Position numbers and translations under genes: made by a program. A stretch of 64,000 nucleotides of DNA. It comes from Catenibacillus sp964565805. GTDB taxonomy: Bacteria > Bacillota > Clostridia > Lachnospirales > Lachnospiraceae. The notes beneath the pieces were generated by a model, which searched no databases, had not been told where the DNA came from, and was given only the letters and a program-made list of their open reading frames with translations. Where the stretch lies: contig CAZMGH010000001.1 in the NCBI GenBank assembly GCA_964565805.1, positions 1 to 64,000 on the forward strand, written 5' to 3'. Shown one piece after another: positions 16,746 to 25,800 of the stretch. How positions within the stretch are numbered: the first letter of the stretch is position 1; each line of letters starts with the position of its first letter.

Positions 16746-16781
16746 AAAAAATTCACAGGAGAAAGGACGGACGATACTTAC

Positions 16782-17873
16782 ATGATAGATACACTTGATA
16801 CCATTATGAGTGAATACTATCAAAATATGGAAATCTACAAAAAACTCAAACGGGATGCAGGGGAGATCATCACTACGCTGATTGAAATGAATCACATTAA
16901 AATTTCCAACATGACTCTGAGGATCAAAAGTGAGGAGGCCTTAAAAAATAAGGTAATCTCAAAAGCTAAATATAATCATCTGGACGAAATCACAGATATT
17001 TTAGGCTGCCGTATTGTTACACTTTTTGAAAGGGATGTGGACAAGATTTTTGAGCTTTTGGATAAAACCTTTGAGATCGTGGAAATTGTAGATAAAAGAA
17101 AAAAGCACAAGGTCAATACTATTGAATTTGGCTACACCTCCCTCCACCTGGTGGTCAAGTTTACCTCAGAACGGTGCCAGCTTGTTGAATATCAAAAATA
17201 TCAGGATATTTTATTTGAGATCCAGATGCGCACTGTGCTTCAGCACGCCTGGGCAGAGGTGGAACATGGCCTAGGGTATAAATCCTTTTATGAGCCTCCC
17301 ATGGAAATCAAGCGGAAGCTGAACCGCCTTGCTGCTACTTTGGAGATACTGGATGAGGAGTTTGAAAACATCCGCTATGAGATCGCTTTGTACAATCAAA
17401 GCCTGGATCGGGAGGAAAAAGTCCTGAAAACAGACATTAACAAAGACTCTCTCATTGCCTATGTCAATAACAGTCCTGTATTAAACGACATGGCTCGGGC
17501 CATTGCTAAAAAGTTTAATTACAAGATCATCCGGGACCCTCAGCTCATCAGTCAGCAAAAAATTGTCGCGAAAATGAATTTCTACGGGTATCAGTACATT
17601 AATGAATTGAATGAAGACATTCTCAAGCACAAAGACACCATACAGACCATTGGCGAAGAGCTGTCCACAAACATTAATTACGATTCGCCAACCTTAAATC
17701 TTTATAGCACCCTTATGTGGTTTACCTATATCCCGGTGATTAAAAACCTGATTGCCGGACACGGAGCTTCCTCGGAGGAAATCCTGGACGATGTGATCCT
17801 GGAAACCTTCCGGAACAGCTCATTATCCATATTCGATGTATTTAATTCAAGAAAGCCGGGAGCTTCGGCATAA
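16782..17873 (+). CDS. RelA/SpoT-domain (p)ppGpp synthetase-like protein
   Basis: 363 residues from the ATG at 16782. Residues 30-170 form a RelA_SpoT nucleotidyltransferase domain: RIKSEEALKNK, DILGCRIVTLF, FGYTSLHLVVKF, FEIQMRTVLQHAWAEVEHGLGYKS. Such enzymes transfer pyrophosphate from ATP to GDP or GTP. No HD hydrolase, TGS or ACT domain is present, so it belongs with the small alarmone synthetases but carries an extra C-terminal part of about 180 residues of unknown role. The longer frame from 16674 is rejected because it runs through the paired leader. It ends at a strong terminator. Confidence 0.85.
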   Translation: MIDTLDTIMSEYYQNMEIYKKLKRDAGEIITTLIEMNHIKISNMTLRIKSEEALKNKVISKAKYNHLDEITDILGCRIVTLFERDVDKIFELLDKTFEIVEIVDKRKKHKVNTIEFGYTSLHLVVKFTSERCQLVEYQKYQDILFEIQMRTVLQHAWAEVEHGLGYKSFYEPPMEIKRKLNRLAATLEILDEEFENIRYEIALYNQSLDREEKVLKTDINKDSLIAYVNNSPVLNDMARAIAKKFNYKIIRDPQLISQQKIVAKMNFYGYQYINELNEDILKHKDTIQTIGEELSTNINYDSPTLNLYSTLMWFTYIPVIKNLIAGHGASSEEILDDVILETFRNSSLSIFDVFNSRKPGASA

Positions 17874-17879
17874 AAAATA

Positions 17880-17919
17880 CAGGGACCGGGCCAGCTGCAG
17901 TGAACTGGCCCGGTCCCTG
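17880..17919. terminator. Strong bidirectional hairpin terminator
   Basis: A perfect 15-bp stem joins CAGGGACCGGGCCAG (17880-17894) to its complement at 17905-17919. It separates the convergent RelA/SpoT-domain gene and hflX. Confidence 0.85.
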
Positions 17920-17921
17920 AT

Positions 17922-19190
17922 TTAATTCTGAAGCATGGCGTACACGTCCGCAGGCACGCAGGCTTTCACCCGGATGCCCTGGTCGGTGTATTCTTCTTCC
18001 AAAAGCTGTCCGTATTTTCGGATGGAAGCGATCTTTCCCGCTTCCCGGTAATCAAAGACCTTTTCCACATAGATCTTCTGCGCTCTCAGCACCTTTTCCA
18101 CAGTATCTGTCAAAGGCCCTAAAGTTTCCCTGTTCCTGGCGCTAATATAAACCGTATGGTCCGCCTGGAAATCTTTCAGCATCATACGGTCCTGCTCCAC
18201 AAGGTCCATCTTATTAAATGCGGTGATCACTGTCTTATCCTTTATATCCAGCTGCCTTAAAGTCTCATAAACCACATGCATCTGAGTGTCCATCTGAGGA
18301 TTGGAAGCATCCACCACATGGATGATCATGTCCGCATATCTGGCCTCCTCCAAAGTAGACCGGAAAGCATCGATCAGATGGTGCGGGAGCTTTCGGATAA
18401 ATCCTACAGTATCCGTTAAAAGGAGCTGCTGGCCGCTTTCTAAAGTAAAGCTTCTTGTGGTAGGATCCAGGGTGGCAAAAAGTTTGTCCTCCTCCAGCAC
18501 ATGAGCGCCGGTAAGGGTATTAAGCAATGTAGACTTTCCCGCATTAGTATAGCCTACGATGGCTGCCACGGGAATGGGATTTTTGCTTCTCTGGCTCCTA
18601 GTCACCTCCCGGTGGCGCTTCACTTCCTCCAGTTCCTTTTTTAAATGAGAAATCCTCTCCCGGATCAAACGCCGGTCCATTTCCAGTTTATTTTCACCGG
18701 GGCCTCTTGTGCCGATACCGCCGCCTAAACGGGACAGCGACCGGCCAAGACCTATCAGACGGGTGGAACGATACCGAAGCTGTGCCAGCTCGACCTGGAT
18801 CTTTCCTTCCCGGGTGGATGCCCGCTGGGCGAAAATATCCAGGATCAAAAGGGTCCGGTCCATGACCTTTGTCCCAAGAGCATCCTCCAGATTTGCCATC
18901 TGGGCCGGAGACAGCTCGTCATCGCAGATCACTCCAGTAGCGTCTAAGGATGTGATCATAGCGGACAATTCATCGATTTTTCCCTTTCCCAGGTAGGTCC
19001 CTGGATGGGGCGCCTCCCGGTTCTGGATCATCATTCCCACAACATGAGCCCCGGCGGTCCTGGCCAGTTCCTCCAATTCGTCCAGGGATTCCTTCGTGTC
19101 CAGGTCGTCCCCGGCAGAAACGCCTGCGAGAATGACCTTTTCTGAAATATCATCCGTTACAAAATACTTTTCATTTTTCTGATCTGTCAT
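17922..19190 (-). CDS. hflX: Ribosome-associated GTPase HflX
   Basis: 422 residues. HflX splits or rescues stalled ribosomes. The N-terminal HflX domain has THVG-like elements (GAHVVGMMIQNR, TYLGKGKIDEL) and ERTxRILDIF-like DRTLLILDIFAQRA. The G domain carries GYTNAGKSTLLN (G1), DTVGFIRKLP (G3) and NKMD (G4). The ATG at 19190 has AGGAG six bases upstream; the in-frame ATG two codons earlier abuts the binding site. It lies 71 bp after the TPR gene. Confidence 0.95.
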   Translation of the reverse strand: MTDQKNEKYFVTDDISEKVILAGVSAGDDLDTKESLDELEELARTAGAHVVGMMIQNREAPHPGTYLGKGKIDELSAMITSLDATGVICDDELSPAQMANLEDALGTKVMDRTLLILDIFAQRASTREGKIQVELAQLRYRSTRLIGLGRSLSRLGGGIGTRGPGENKLEMDRRLIRERISHLKKELEEVKRHREVTRSQRSKNPIPVAAIVGYTNAGKSTLLNTLTGAHVLEEDKLFATLDPTTRSFTLESGQQLLLTDTVGFIRKLPHHLIDAFRSTLEEARYADMIIHVVDASNPQMDTQMHVVYETLRQLDIKDKTVITAFNKMDLVEQDRMMLKDFQADHTVYISARNRETLGPLTDTVEKVLRAQKIYVEKVFDYREAGKIASIRKYGQLLEEEYTDQGIRVKACVPADVYAMLQN

Positions 19191-19261
19191 AAACATCTCC
19201 TGTTATCTAACAATCCCCCGCCACCCTCCAGGGCAAAGTCAAAAGGCGCTTTAAGGGCGCT

Positions 19262-20797
19262 TTACTGGAACCTTTCCAGAAATGCCAGCTCATGCTGCCC
19301 CTGGCTGTCATCCGGATACTTTTCCACAAAGGCCTGCATTTTTTCCAGGGCACCTGTCCAATCTTCTAAATATTCATAAGTAATGGCTTCATTATACATC
19401 AGCTCCCGGTCTACCAGGCGGTCATTTAAGGCAAGTCCCTGCTCAAAGGCCGTCCGGGCGTCTTCATATCTGGACAGGGACATTAAGCACAGGCCGTACT
19501 GGTTATAAGCCTCGGCATTTTGGGAATCCACGGCCAGATAAGCCTCATACTGGGCGGCGGCCCCCTCATAGTCCTCCTGACGCATAAGAGATTCCGCTAA
19601 TCCTAGATAAGCGCCAGTGTAGCCATTTTCCAAAGCTGTATTAAATGCTTCTTGGGCGCTGGCGTAATCCTCTTTATACATGTAAATAATTCCCCGGTTG
19701 GAATAATCCTCTCCGGTTTTGCCTCCCAGCTCCAGGGCATCATCCAGGATCTGGGCCGCTTCATCGGTCTTGTCCTGAGCCATTAAAACTTCATAAAGCG
19801 CCAGATAAATCTTATAATTTTTCCGGGACTGACTGATGGCTGTTTCCAGATCCGCCTCAGCGCTGGCATTATCCCCGGCATTTTGATAGGCCAGGCCACG
19901 GAGCATATAGGCATCCACGCTGTCATCATAGCTGATGATCTGGGTATATGTTTCCACCGCGCTTATGGTATCTCCGGCACGCCCCTGGGCTTCTGCCAGA
20001 TAGTATAAAATATCCAGCTCTGTATCTCCATAATTATCCGGAGCATAGATCAATGCCTCATTAAAAAAATCTGCCGCCTTAGAATAATGTCCGGCCGACA
20101 AATAGGCAATACCGCTGCCCCGCTTTGCCAACTCCAGGACACTGTCCCGGTTTGAGCTGGCTGCCGCGTTATCAAAGGCTGCCAAAGCTTCATCATACTG
20201 GCCGACCGCTATGTAGGCCATGCCCAGGTTATTGTAATATTCTCCGTTTTGAGGATCCCGCTCCAAAGCCTGCAAAAACATAGTTATAGCCTCCTCATAG
20301 GAACCCTCCTCATACAGGGCCAGTCCTCTTTGGTTGCTGCTGCTCCCTCTTCCATAATTGGTAATCAAAAGAACAGAGGCCACGGTGATTACCAGCACCA
20401 CGACCACCGCTGCGATCAGGGCCGGCATAACATTCTTCTTGCGCTTCCTCTTCCTCCCGGCCTGTGGCCGTCTGTTTCCGGCACGATTCGGTCCGGTCAG
20501 CTGGCTGGCGGATCGGTTCGCGGTCCTGTGGGACCCGCCGACCTGGCTTAAGCTTCCCGGGCGTTTAGTCCCGCCAGCCTGGCTGCTCTGCGCCTGCTGT
20601 CCCCGGGTCAACTGACCCGCCCGGTCCGGCTGGCTTTCCGGGCCGTCTGCCCGGCCTGGGCCTCCGGACGCCTTCGGCGGCTGTATACGATAGTTTTGCC
20701 GACGGCGGCCATCTGTGGTTTTCCTGGCTGTGGCCATGCGCTCTTCCCAGCCCGTCTCCGGCAAAATACTTTTTAATTCCTGATCGTACTTATCCAA
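19262..20797 (-). CDS. Membrane-anchored tetratricopeptide-repeat protein
   Basis: 511 residues. Residues 1-120 are hydrophilic and rich in Gly, Arg, Ser and Gln (probably disordered, cytoplasmic). A basic patch RKRKKN precedes one membrane helix at about 124-148 (ALIAAVVVVLVITVASVLLI). The rest, outside the membrane, is a chain of about ten TPR units beginning with GLALYEEGSYEEAITMFLQA. TPR arrays mediate protein contacts; no enzyme domain is visible. Translation starts at TTG with GGAGG seven bases before it. Function is unknown; a cell-envelope scaffold is a guess. Confidence 0.75.
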   Translation of the reverse strand: MDKYDQELKSILPETGWEERMATARKTTDGRRRQNYRIQPPKASGGPGRADGPESQPDRAGQLTRGQQAQSSQAGGTKRPGSLSQVGGSHRTANRSASQLTGPNRAGNRRPQAGRKRKRKKNVMPALIAAVVVVLVITVASVLLITNYGRGSSSNQRGLALYEEGSYEEAITMFLQALERDPQNGEYYNNLGMAYIAVGQYDEALAAFDNAAASSNRDSVLELAKRGSGIAYLSAGHYSKAADFFNEALIYAPDNYGDTELDILYYLAEAQGRAGDTISAVETYTQIISYDDSVDAYMLRGLAYQNAGDNASAEADLETAISQSRKNYKIYLALYEVLMAQDKTDEAAQILDDALELGGKTGEDYSNRGIIYMYKEDYASAQEAFNTALENGYTGAYLGLAESLMRQEDYEGAAAQYEAYLAVDSQNAEAYNQYGLCLMSLSRYEDARTAFEQGLALNDRLVDRELMYNEAITYEYLEDWTGALEKMQAFVEKYPDDSQGQHELAFLERFQ

Positions 20798-20822
20798 TCC
20801 AACACCTCCACATATGTATCCG

Positions 20823-20888
20823 TTCAGTCTTAAGACTGAATGTCTCCCGCCTACACCTTATTATATGGTGTGTATGTTTAAATTGCAA
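20823..20888 (-). promoter_or_regulatory. Promoter of the TPR gene with a downstream palindrome
   Basis: On the minus strand TTGCAA (20888-20883), a 17-bp spacer and TATAAT (20865-20860). Downstream of the start site lies the perfect palindrome TTCAGTCTTAAGACTGAA (20823-20840), a possible operator or leader hairpin. Confidence 0.65.
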
Positions 20889-21003
20889 GCGATAATATTC
20901 ACAGTGAAAAGCTCCAGACAGATCCCTCCATCCCCGGGAAAAATCAGTGAAAGCACTGCCCGTAAGAACCATAGGAGATCATACCCAGCTGCCTGTAAAT
21001 CTG

Positions 21004-21040
21004 AAAAAAACCGCAGATCTGGGATGAGATCCGCGGTTTA
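21004..21040 (-). terminator. Terminator of the M23 peptidase gene
   Basis: On the minus strand AAACCGCGGATCT pairs with AGATCTGCGGTTT with one mismatch, followed by a run of T. It lies 23 bp past the stop codon. Confidence 0.85.
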
Positions 21041-21062
21041 AAAGGTGATATGTATTCATCTC

Positions 21063-22472
21063 TTAAATATAATTTTCAGGGTCTACAGCTGTTCCGTTTA
21101 CCCATACTTCAAAGTGAAGATGCGCGCCTGTGGAATATCCTGTGCTTCCTACATACGCAATGGTCTGGCCTTGGCTGACCGTCTGGCCTACAGTCGCAGT
21201 GATGGATGAACAATGCTGATATAATGTGGTAAGTCCGTTTCCATGGCTTATAACAATATAGTTGCCTCTTGCGGCGCTGTAGGAAACTGTGGTCACAACA
21301 CCGCCGTCAGCAGCATAAATCGCTGCGCCGTATGATGCTGCAATATCCACACCCTTATGATTGGACGACGCGCCTGCTGTCGGCGACACACGGCTTCCAA
21401 AACCAGAGGAGATGTAACCGCCGGCACATGGCCAAATAAAGCTGCCTGTCGCAGTTCCGCTGGAGCTAGAAGAACTGCTGCTGGAAGATGTACTTCCGGA
21501 GGATGTGCTGCTGCTTGAGGAAGAGCTACTGCTGCTGGAAGATGTACTTCCAGAAGATGTACTACTGCTTGAGGAAGAGCTGCTGCTGGAAGATGTACTT
21601 CCGGAAGATGTGCTGCTGCTGGAAGAACTGGTGGTAGAGCTGCTTGAAGAACTCTGCTGTTTCGCAGCTTCTTCCTCAGCTTTCTTTTTTGCCTCCTCTT
21701 CCTGCTGACGCTCCAACTCAGCTAGTCTCTGAAGTTCTTCCTGATATTCAATATCCGCAAGAATCTGTTCGTTTTCTTCAATCTCAGCTTCTGTGCTGTA
21801 AATCCCATCATAGGCATCGCCAATGCTGCCTTCAATCTCACCCAGCTCAGCCTGCTTAGCGTCCATAACCAACTCAAGCTCTTCCTGCTTTGATTCCTGC
21901 TGAGCCTTTAAGCTTTCCAGTTCAGCCTTCTGCTCTTCCTGCTGTGCTTCCAAAACTTCAATCTGCTGGCGGGTTTCATTTAATGCCTGAAGAAGCTGAT
22001 TATCATATTCAGAAATACGGGAAATGTACTCGTTAGCATTAAGAATCGTTGCAATATCCTCAGCCTGCATAAAAATTTCCACTATGGACGTATCTCCTGT
22101 TTTATACATGGCACGGATACGGGCCTTTAACGCTTCATACTGTTCAGCTTCCTTTTCTTCGGCAACCTCAAGATCTGCCTGAGTCTGTGCAAGATCCGCT
22201 TCGGTCTGCTCCAGTTCACTGGTAAGGCGTGTGATCTCATCATAAACTGTGGTCAGCTCCTGATCCAGTTCCGCAATATATGATTCGGTGTCTGCCTTAT
22301 TTTCCTCAAGTTCTGACAGACGGCTCTGAAGCTGAGCCTTCTGGTCTTCCAGATCTTCCAGTGTCTGCTGGACTTCCTCCTTGCTACTGGCAGCAAAAGC
22401 CGGCACACTCATTGACAATACAAGTGAGAAAGCGACAGCAGCTTTCAATGTGCGCAAAAATCTCCTCTGCAT
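21063..22472 (-). CDS. Secreted coiled-coil peptidoglycan hydrolase, M23 (LytM) endopeptidase
   Basis: 469 residues. A signal peptide (MQRRFLRTLKAAVAFSLVL, cleavage after AFA) is followed by a coiled coil at about 25-245, a long Ser/Thr/Gly linker, and an M23 domain in the last 130 residues. Zinc ligands are in SNHKGVDIA and GAHLHFEVW, so the enzyme should cut peptide cross-links in the wall. This is the PcsB/CwlO/EnvC layout, in which a coiled coil often docks on an FtsX-type ABC permease; such a transporter follows at 22823. The ATG at 22472 has AAAGGAG upstream; the longer frame is rejected. Confidence 0.9.
   Translation of the reverse strand: MQRRFLRTLKAAVAFSLVLSMSVPAFAASSKEEVQQTLEDLEDQKAQLQSRLSELEENKADTESYIAELDQELTTVYDEITRLTSELEQTEADLAQTQADLEVAEEKEAEQYEALKARIRAMYKTGDTSIVEIFMQAEDIATILNANEYISRISEYDNQLLQALNETRQQIEVLEAQQEEQKAELESLKAQQESKQEELELVMDAKQAELGEIEGSIGDAYDGIYSTEAEIEENEQILADIEYQEELQRLAELERQQEEEAKKKAEEEAAKQQSSSSSSTTSSSSSSTSSGSTSSSSSSSSSSSTSSGSTSSSSSSSSSSSSTSSGSTSSSSSSSSSSGTATGSFIWPCAGGYISSGFGSRVSPTAGASSNHKGVDIAASYGAAIYAADGGVVTTVSYSAARGNYIVISHGNGLTTLYQHCSSITATVGQTVSQGQTIAYVGSTGYSTGAHLHFEVWVNGTAVDPENYI
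21455..21652 (-). repeat. Serine-linker tandem repeat
   Basis: Within the M23 gene, imperfect units of the kind GGAAGATGTACTTCC plus runs of GCTGCT/GCTGGA encode Ser stretches punctuated by TSSGST. It is coding microsatellite DNA likely to vary in length between strains. It is not a CRISPR array. Confidence 0.8.
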
Positions 22473-22523
22473 GAGTAAGAAACTCCTTTCGAAACATAAT
22501 AACAATCTCCGTTCACTGTGATT

Positions 22524-22755
22524 ATTATAACATAGTGATTACGGAAAATCCAGTAAAATATTACATAATTTTTAACAAATATTTCTCAGATATTACATGA
22601 CATCGCTGTTATTTTTTTATATTTTTTAGAACGATCTTATAATGGTGTTATTTTATCTGTCAACATCATTTTTATTTGTATTTTTACAGGTTGTTTGTCG
22701 TTTGTATATTAAGGAATTCTTAACTTTATAACAAAAGCGTCAAAAGATGTTTTTC
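22524..22755. other. AT-rich region upstream of the M23 gene
   Basis: No gene is seen. A TATAAT lies at 22529-22524 on the minus strand with only a weak -35 (TGGATT). An imperfect inverted repeat (TCACTGTG with CATAGTGA) flanks that -10 box. Confidence 0.4.
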
Positions 22756-22809
22756 GGGTCAAGTCGATATGTTTTTCATGCAGGCATGAAAAACATATCG
22801 ACTTGACCC
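22756..22809. repeat. Perfect palindrome with 25-bp arms
   Basis: The arm 22756-22780 is the exact reverse complement of 22785-22809, with a four-base loop CAGG. It lies 13 bp beyond the stop of the ABC permease gene. Neither side has a T-tract, so it is not a standard intrinsic terminator. Confidence 0.9.
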
Positions 22810-22822
22810 TGGTATCATCCTA

Positions 22823-25800
22823 TCATTCCACACTCTTTAGTGATTCTACCATATCGATCTTTCTCAATTTGTAAAACATGGCTACATTCACCAAAATGGA
22901 GAAGGCCACGGTCAGAAGCATACTATACACATAACTTAGCCAGTAGACTTCCCGGCCAAACATACAGCTGTCGATCTCTACAGTGACGATAATAAACTGA
23001 TGAAGAATCTTTCCCAGGATACAGCCAAAGATCATGCCGATAAGGGTCAGGTAAACATTTTCCCTGTACACATAGGCCGCCACTTCCATATCGTAAAAAC
23101 CTAACACCTTAATAGAGGCCAGTTCGCGGCGGCGCTCGTTAATATTAATATTGTTCAGGTTATACAAAACAATAAAAGCGAGCAACCCAGCGGAAATGAT
23201 CAGCACCACAATAATAATATCCAGGGAACCCAGCATGTCATTTAAGGACTCCTTAATACTGTCCATATAAGACACACTGACGATGGCGTCCTCATTTAAA
23301 AGGATCTGTCCCACACTGGTCTGGGCATCCTGAGTATCGTCGGCGGTCCTGATCAACACTGCATTATAGTCCACCGATTTGCCGAAGGCCTCCTCATACA
23401 GAACCGGTGTCATATAAATATAGTGGCCTACATAGTTTTCGCAAATGGCGGAAATGGTCACTTCCACAGAAGAAAATTCATCTTCCTTGATCCGGATACT
23501 GTCCCCAACGCCCACATCCAGCATAGAGGCAGTCTTTTCGCTGATGATCACGCCGGTATCATCTAAAGTATACTCCTCTCCGGTGATCCGATCATCAAAG
23601 TAAAGGAACTGGTCAAGGTTTTCCTGATCCTGGGGAACGACAATATAAGCTTCCCAGTCGTCTGAATCGGATTCAATATTCATATTAACCATATAGGCAT
23701 TTTTATAGGCCGCAATCTCCGGCGTCTCATCCATCGTCTCATAAAGGTGGTCCTTTTCACTTTGGTCCGCATCCTCATCTAAAATAACCATGCCGCTGTA
23801 AGGCTGGATCTTTCCATACTGAAGCTCTACAATATCTTTTATAGAGTCCTTTAGACCAAAACCTACGATCATCAGGGCCATACATCCCCCGATACCAAAC
23901 ACAGTCATAAAGAAACGCTTCTTATATCTGAAGAGATTTCTCAATGTGGATTTCTGAGTAAAGCTTAAATGCTTCCACAAAAAGGTTATCCTCTCCAGAA
24001 AGATACGCCGCCCCTGCTTAGGCGGTACAGGACGCATAAGGGATGCCGGTGTCGCCAAAAGCTCCTTATAGCACGCCAGGAAGGTGGCCGCCGTAATACA
24101 CACAATGGCAGCCAAAGATGCCAGCAGCCCGTAATACCAGTTATAGGGAATGCTTGTATTTGGAATGTAGGGATAAACGATCTTATAGGTATTTATAATA
24201 ATGTAGGGAAAGACCTTTTCTCCGAAAAGCACCCCCACAACGCTTCCGGCGATGGTAGCCAAAAGGGCATAATAAATATACTTTTTGGCAATAGAGCCTT
24301 TACTGTAGCCTAAGGCTTTCAGCGTTCCGATCTGTATCCGCTCTTCCTCTACCATACGGGTCATAGTGGTCAGACTGATCAGGGCAGCTACAAGGAAAAA
24401 CAGAACTGGGAAAATTTCCCCAATGGCCCGGATACGGTCCGCATTATCTCCAAGCTCCGCATTTCCTGACAGGGACGAGCGGTCAGACACATACCACTGA
24501 GGCATCTCAATAGCGTCCACATCCGCCTGAGCATCTGTAATCTCCTGCTGTCCGTCAGCCAGCTCAGACTCTGCCTCTGCCTTTCCATCCTCATATTCCT
24601 GCCAGCCGTCCTCCAGTTCCTGGCGGCCTTCTTCCAGCTCTTCCCTTGCCTGGGCGATCTGCTCTTCCCCATCGGCAATCTGGGCCTGAGAATCTGCCAG
24701 AAGGGCTTCACTTTCAGCCAGCTCCTGAAGGCCTGCATCCAGCTGAGCCTGGCCTTCGGCCAGCTGAGTATAGGTAGCATCCAGAGTGGCCTTGACAGCG
24801 TTAATGGTATCCTGAGCCTCATTTAACTGCTGCTCGCTGGCATCCAGCTGAGCCCGGCCTTCGGCAATGGCAGCCTCCCCGGCAATCAGTTCTTCATTTT
24901 GAGCCAGAGCTTCATCCACCTGAGCTCTGGCCGCTTCCACAGCCTGAGCCTGGGCATCGCTTAAGGCCTGGGCATAGGCCTGATCCAAGGCAGCCTGACC
25001 GGCTTCGATCTGAGCCATGCCTGAGGCATAATTATCATCATACTGGGACTGCACATAGGACAGCTGAGGCTCCAACTGAGCAATTTCCTGAACTAGAGCC
25101 GTATGCTGCTGGACTAGAGTGTCTGGGACTGTCCCGCCGGACTCTTCCAGGGCAGCGATCTGTTCATTAACCGTAGCAAGCTGACCGGTCAGCTGGTCAT
25201 ACTGGCTCTGAAGCTGAGCCAATGTATCTGCCAAAGTCTCCAGTTCCTGACGGGCCGCCTCCAGTTCCTGGCGCTGCTGGTCAAAAGCTGCATCTACCTG
25301 GGTCTTGGCCTCCTGACGGGCCGTCTCCTCTGCCTGAGCATAAGCAGCATCCTTCTGAGCCTGGATGGCAGCCTCCTGCTCATCCAGCTGAGCCCTGCCA
25401 TCCGCAATCTGCTGGCGCAGCGCGTCAAAATCATACTGGGCAACCAGGGTATTATACTGCTCCAGGCCATCATAATACTGCTGCCATCCGCTGGCCAGCT
25501 GAGACACGCTTGCCTCCAGCTGGGTCAAGCCGTCTTCCAGCTGCGCCAAACCGTCAGCCACCTGGGACTTGGCCGCCTCCAGGCTTTGGGCCTCTTCCTC
25601 AAGGGTGTTTTCCCCTTCCTCCAGCTCCTGCTGAGAAGATTCCAGGGTGGCCAAAGCATCTGCCAGCTCAGCATCCGCCTCAACCCTGGCATCATCTAGT
25701 TCCTTCTGAGCTTCATCAATCTCGTCCTGAGCCTCCTGGCGGATCTGCTCATATCTGGCTTCGCACCGGGCATCCGTCACAGTGTCCTCCAGCCGGCTCA

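Noticed and set aside
16674..16781. 36-residue N-terminal extension of the RelA/SpoT-domain protein
   Set aside because: It lies within perfectly paired leader RNA, has a Pro/Gly/Thr-rich composition unlike the domain and lacks a convincing binding site.
21455..21652. CRISPR-like repeat array
   Set aside because: The periodic sequence is in frame inside the M23 gene and encodes a Ser/Thr/Gly linker.
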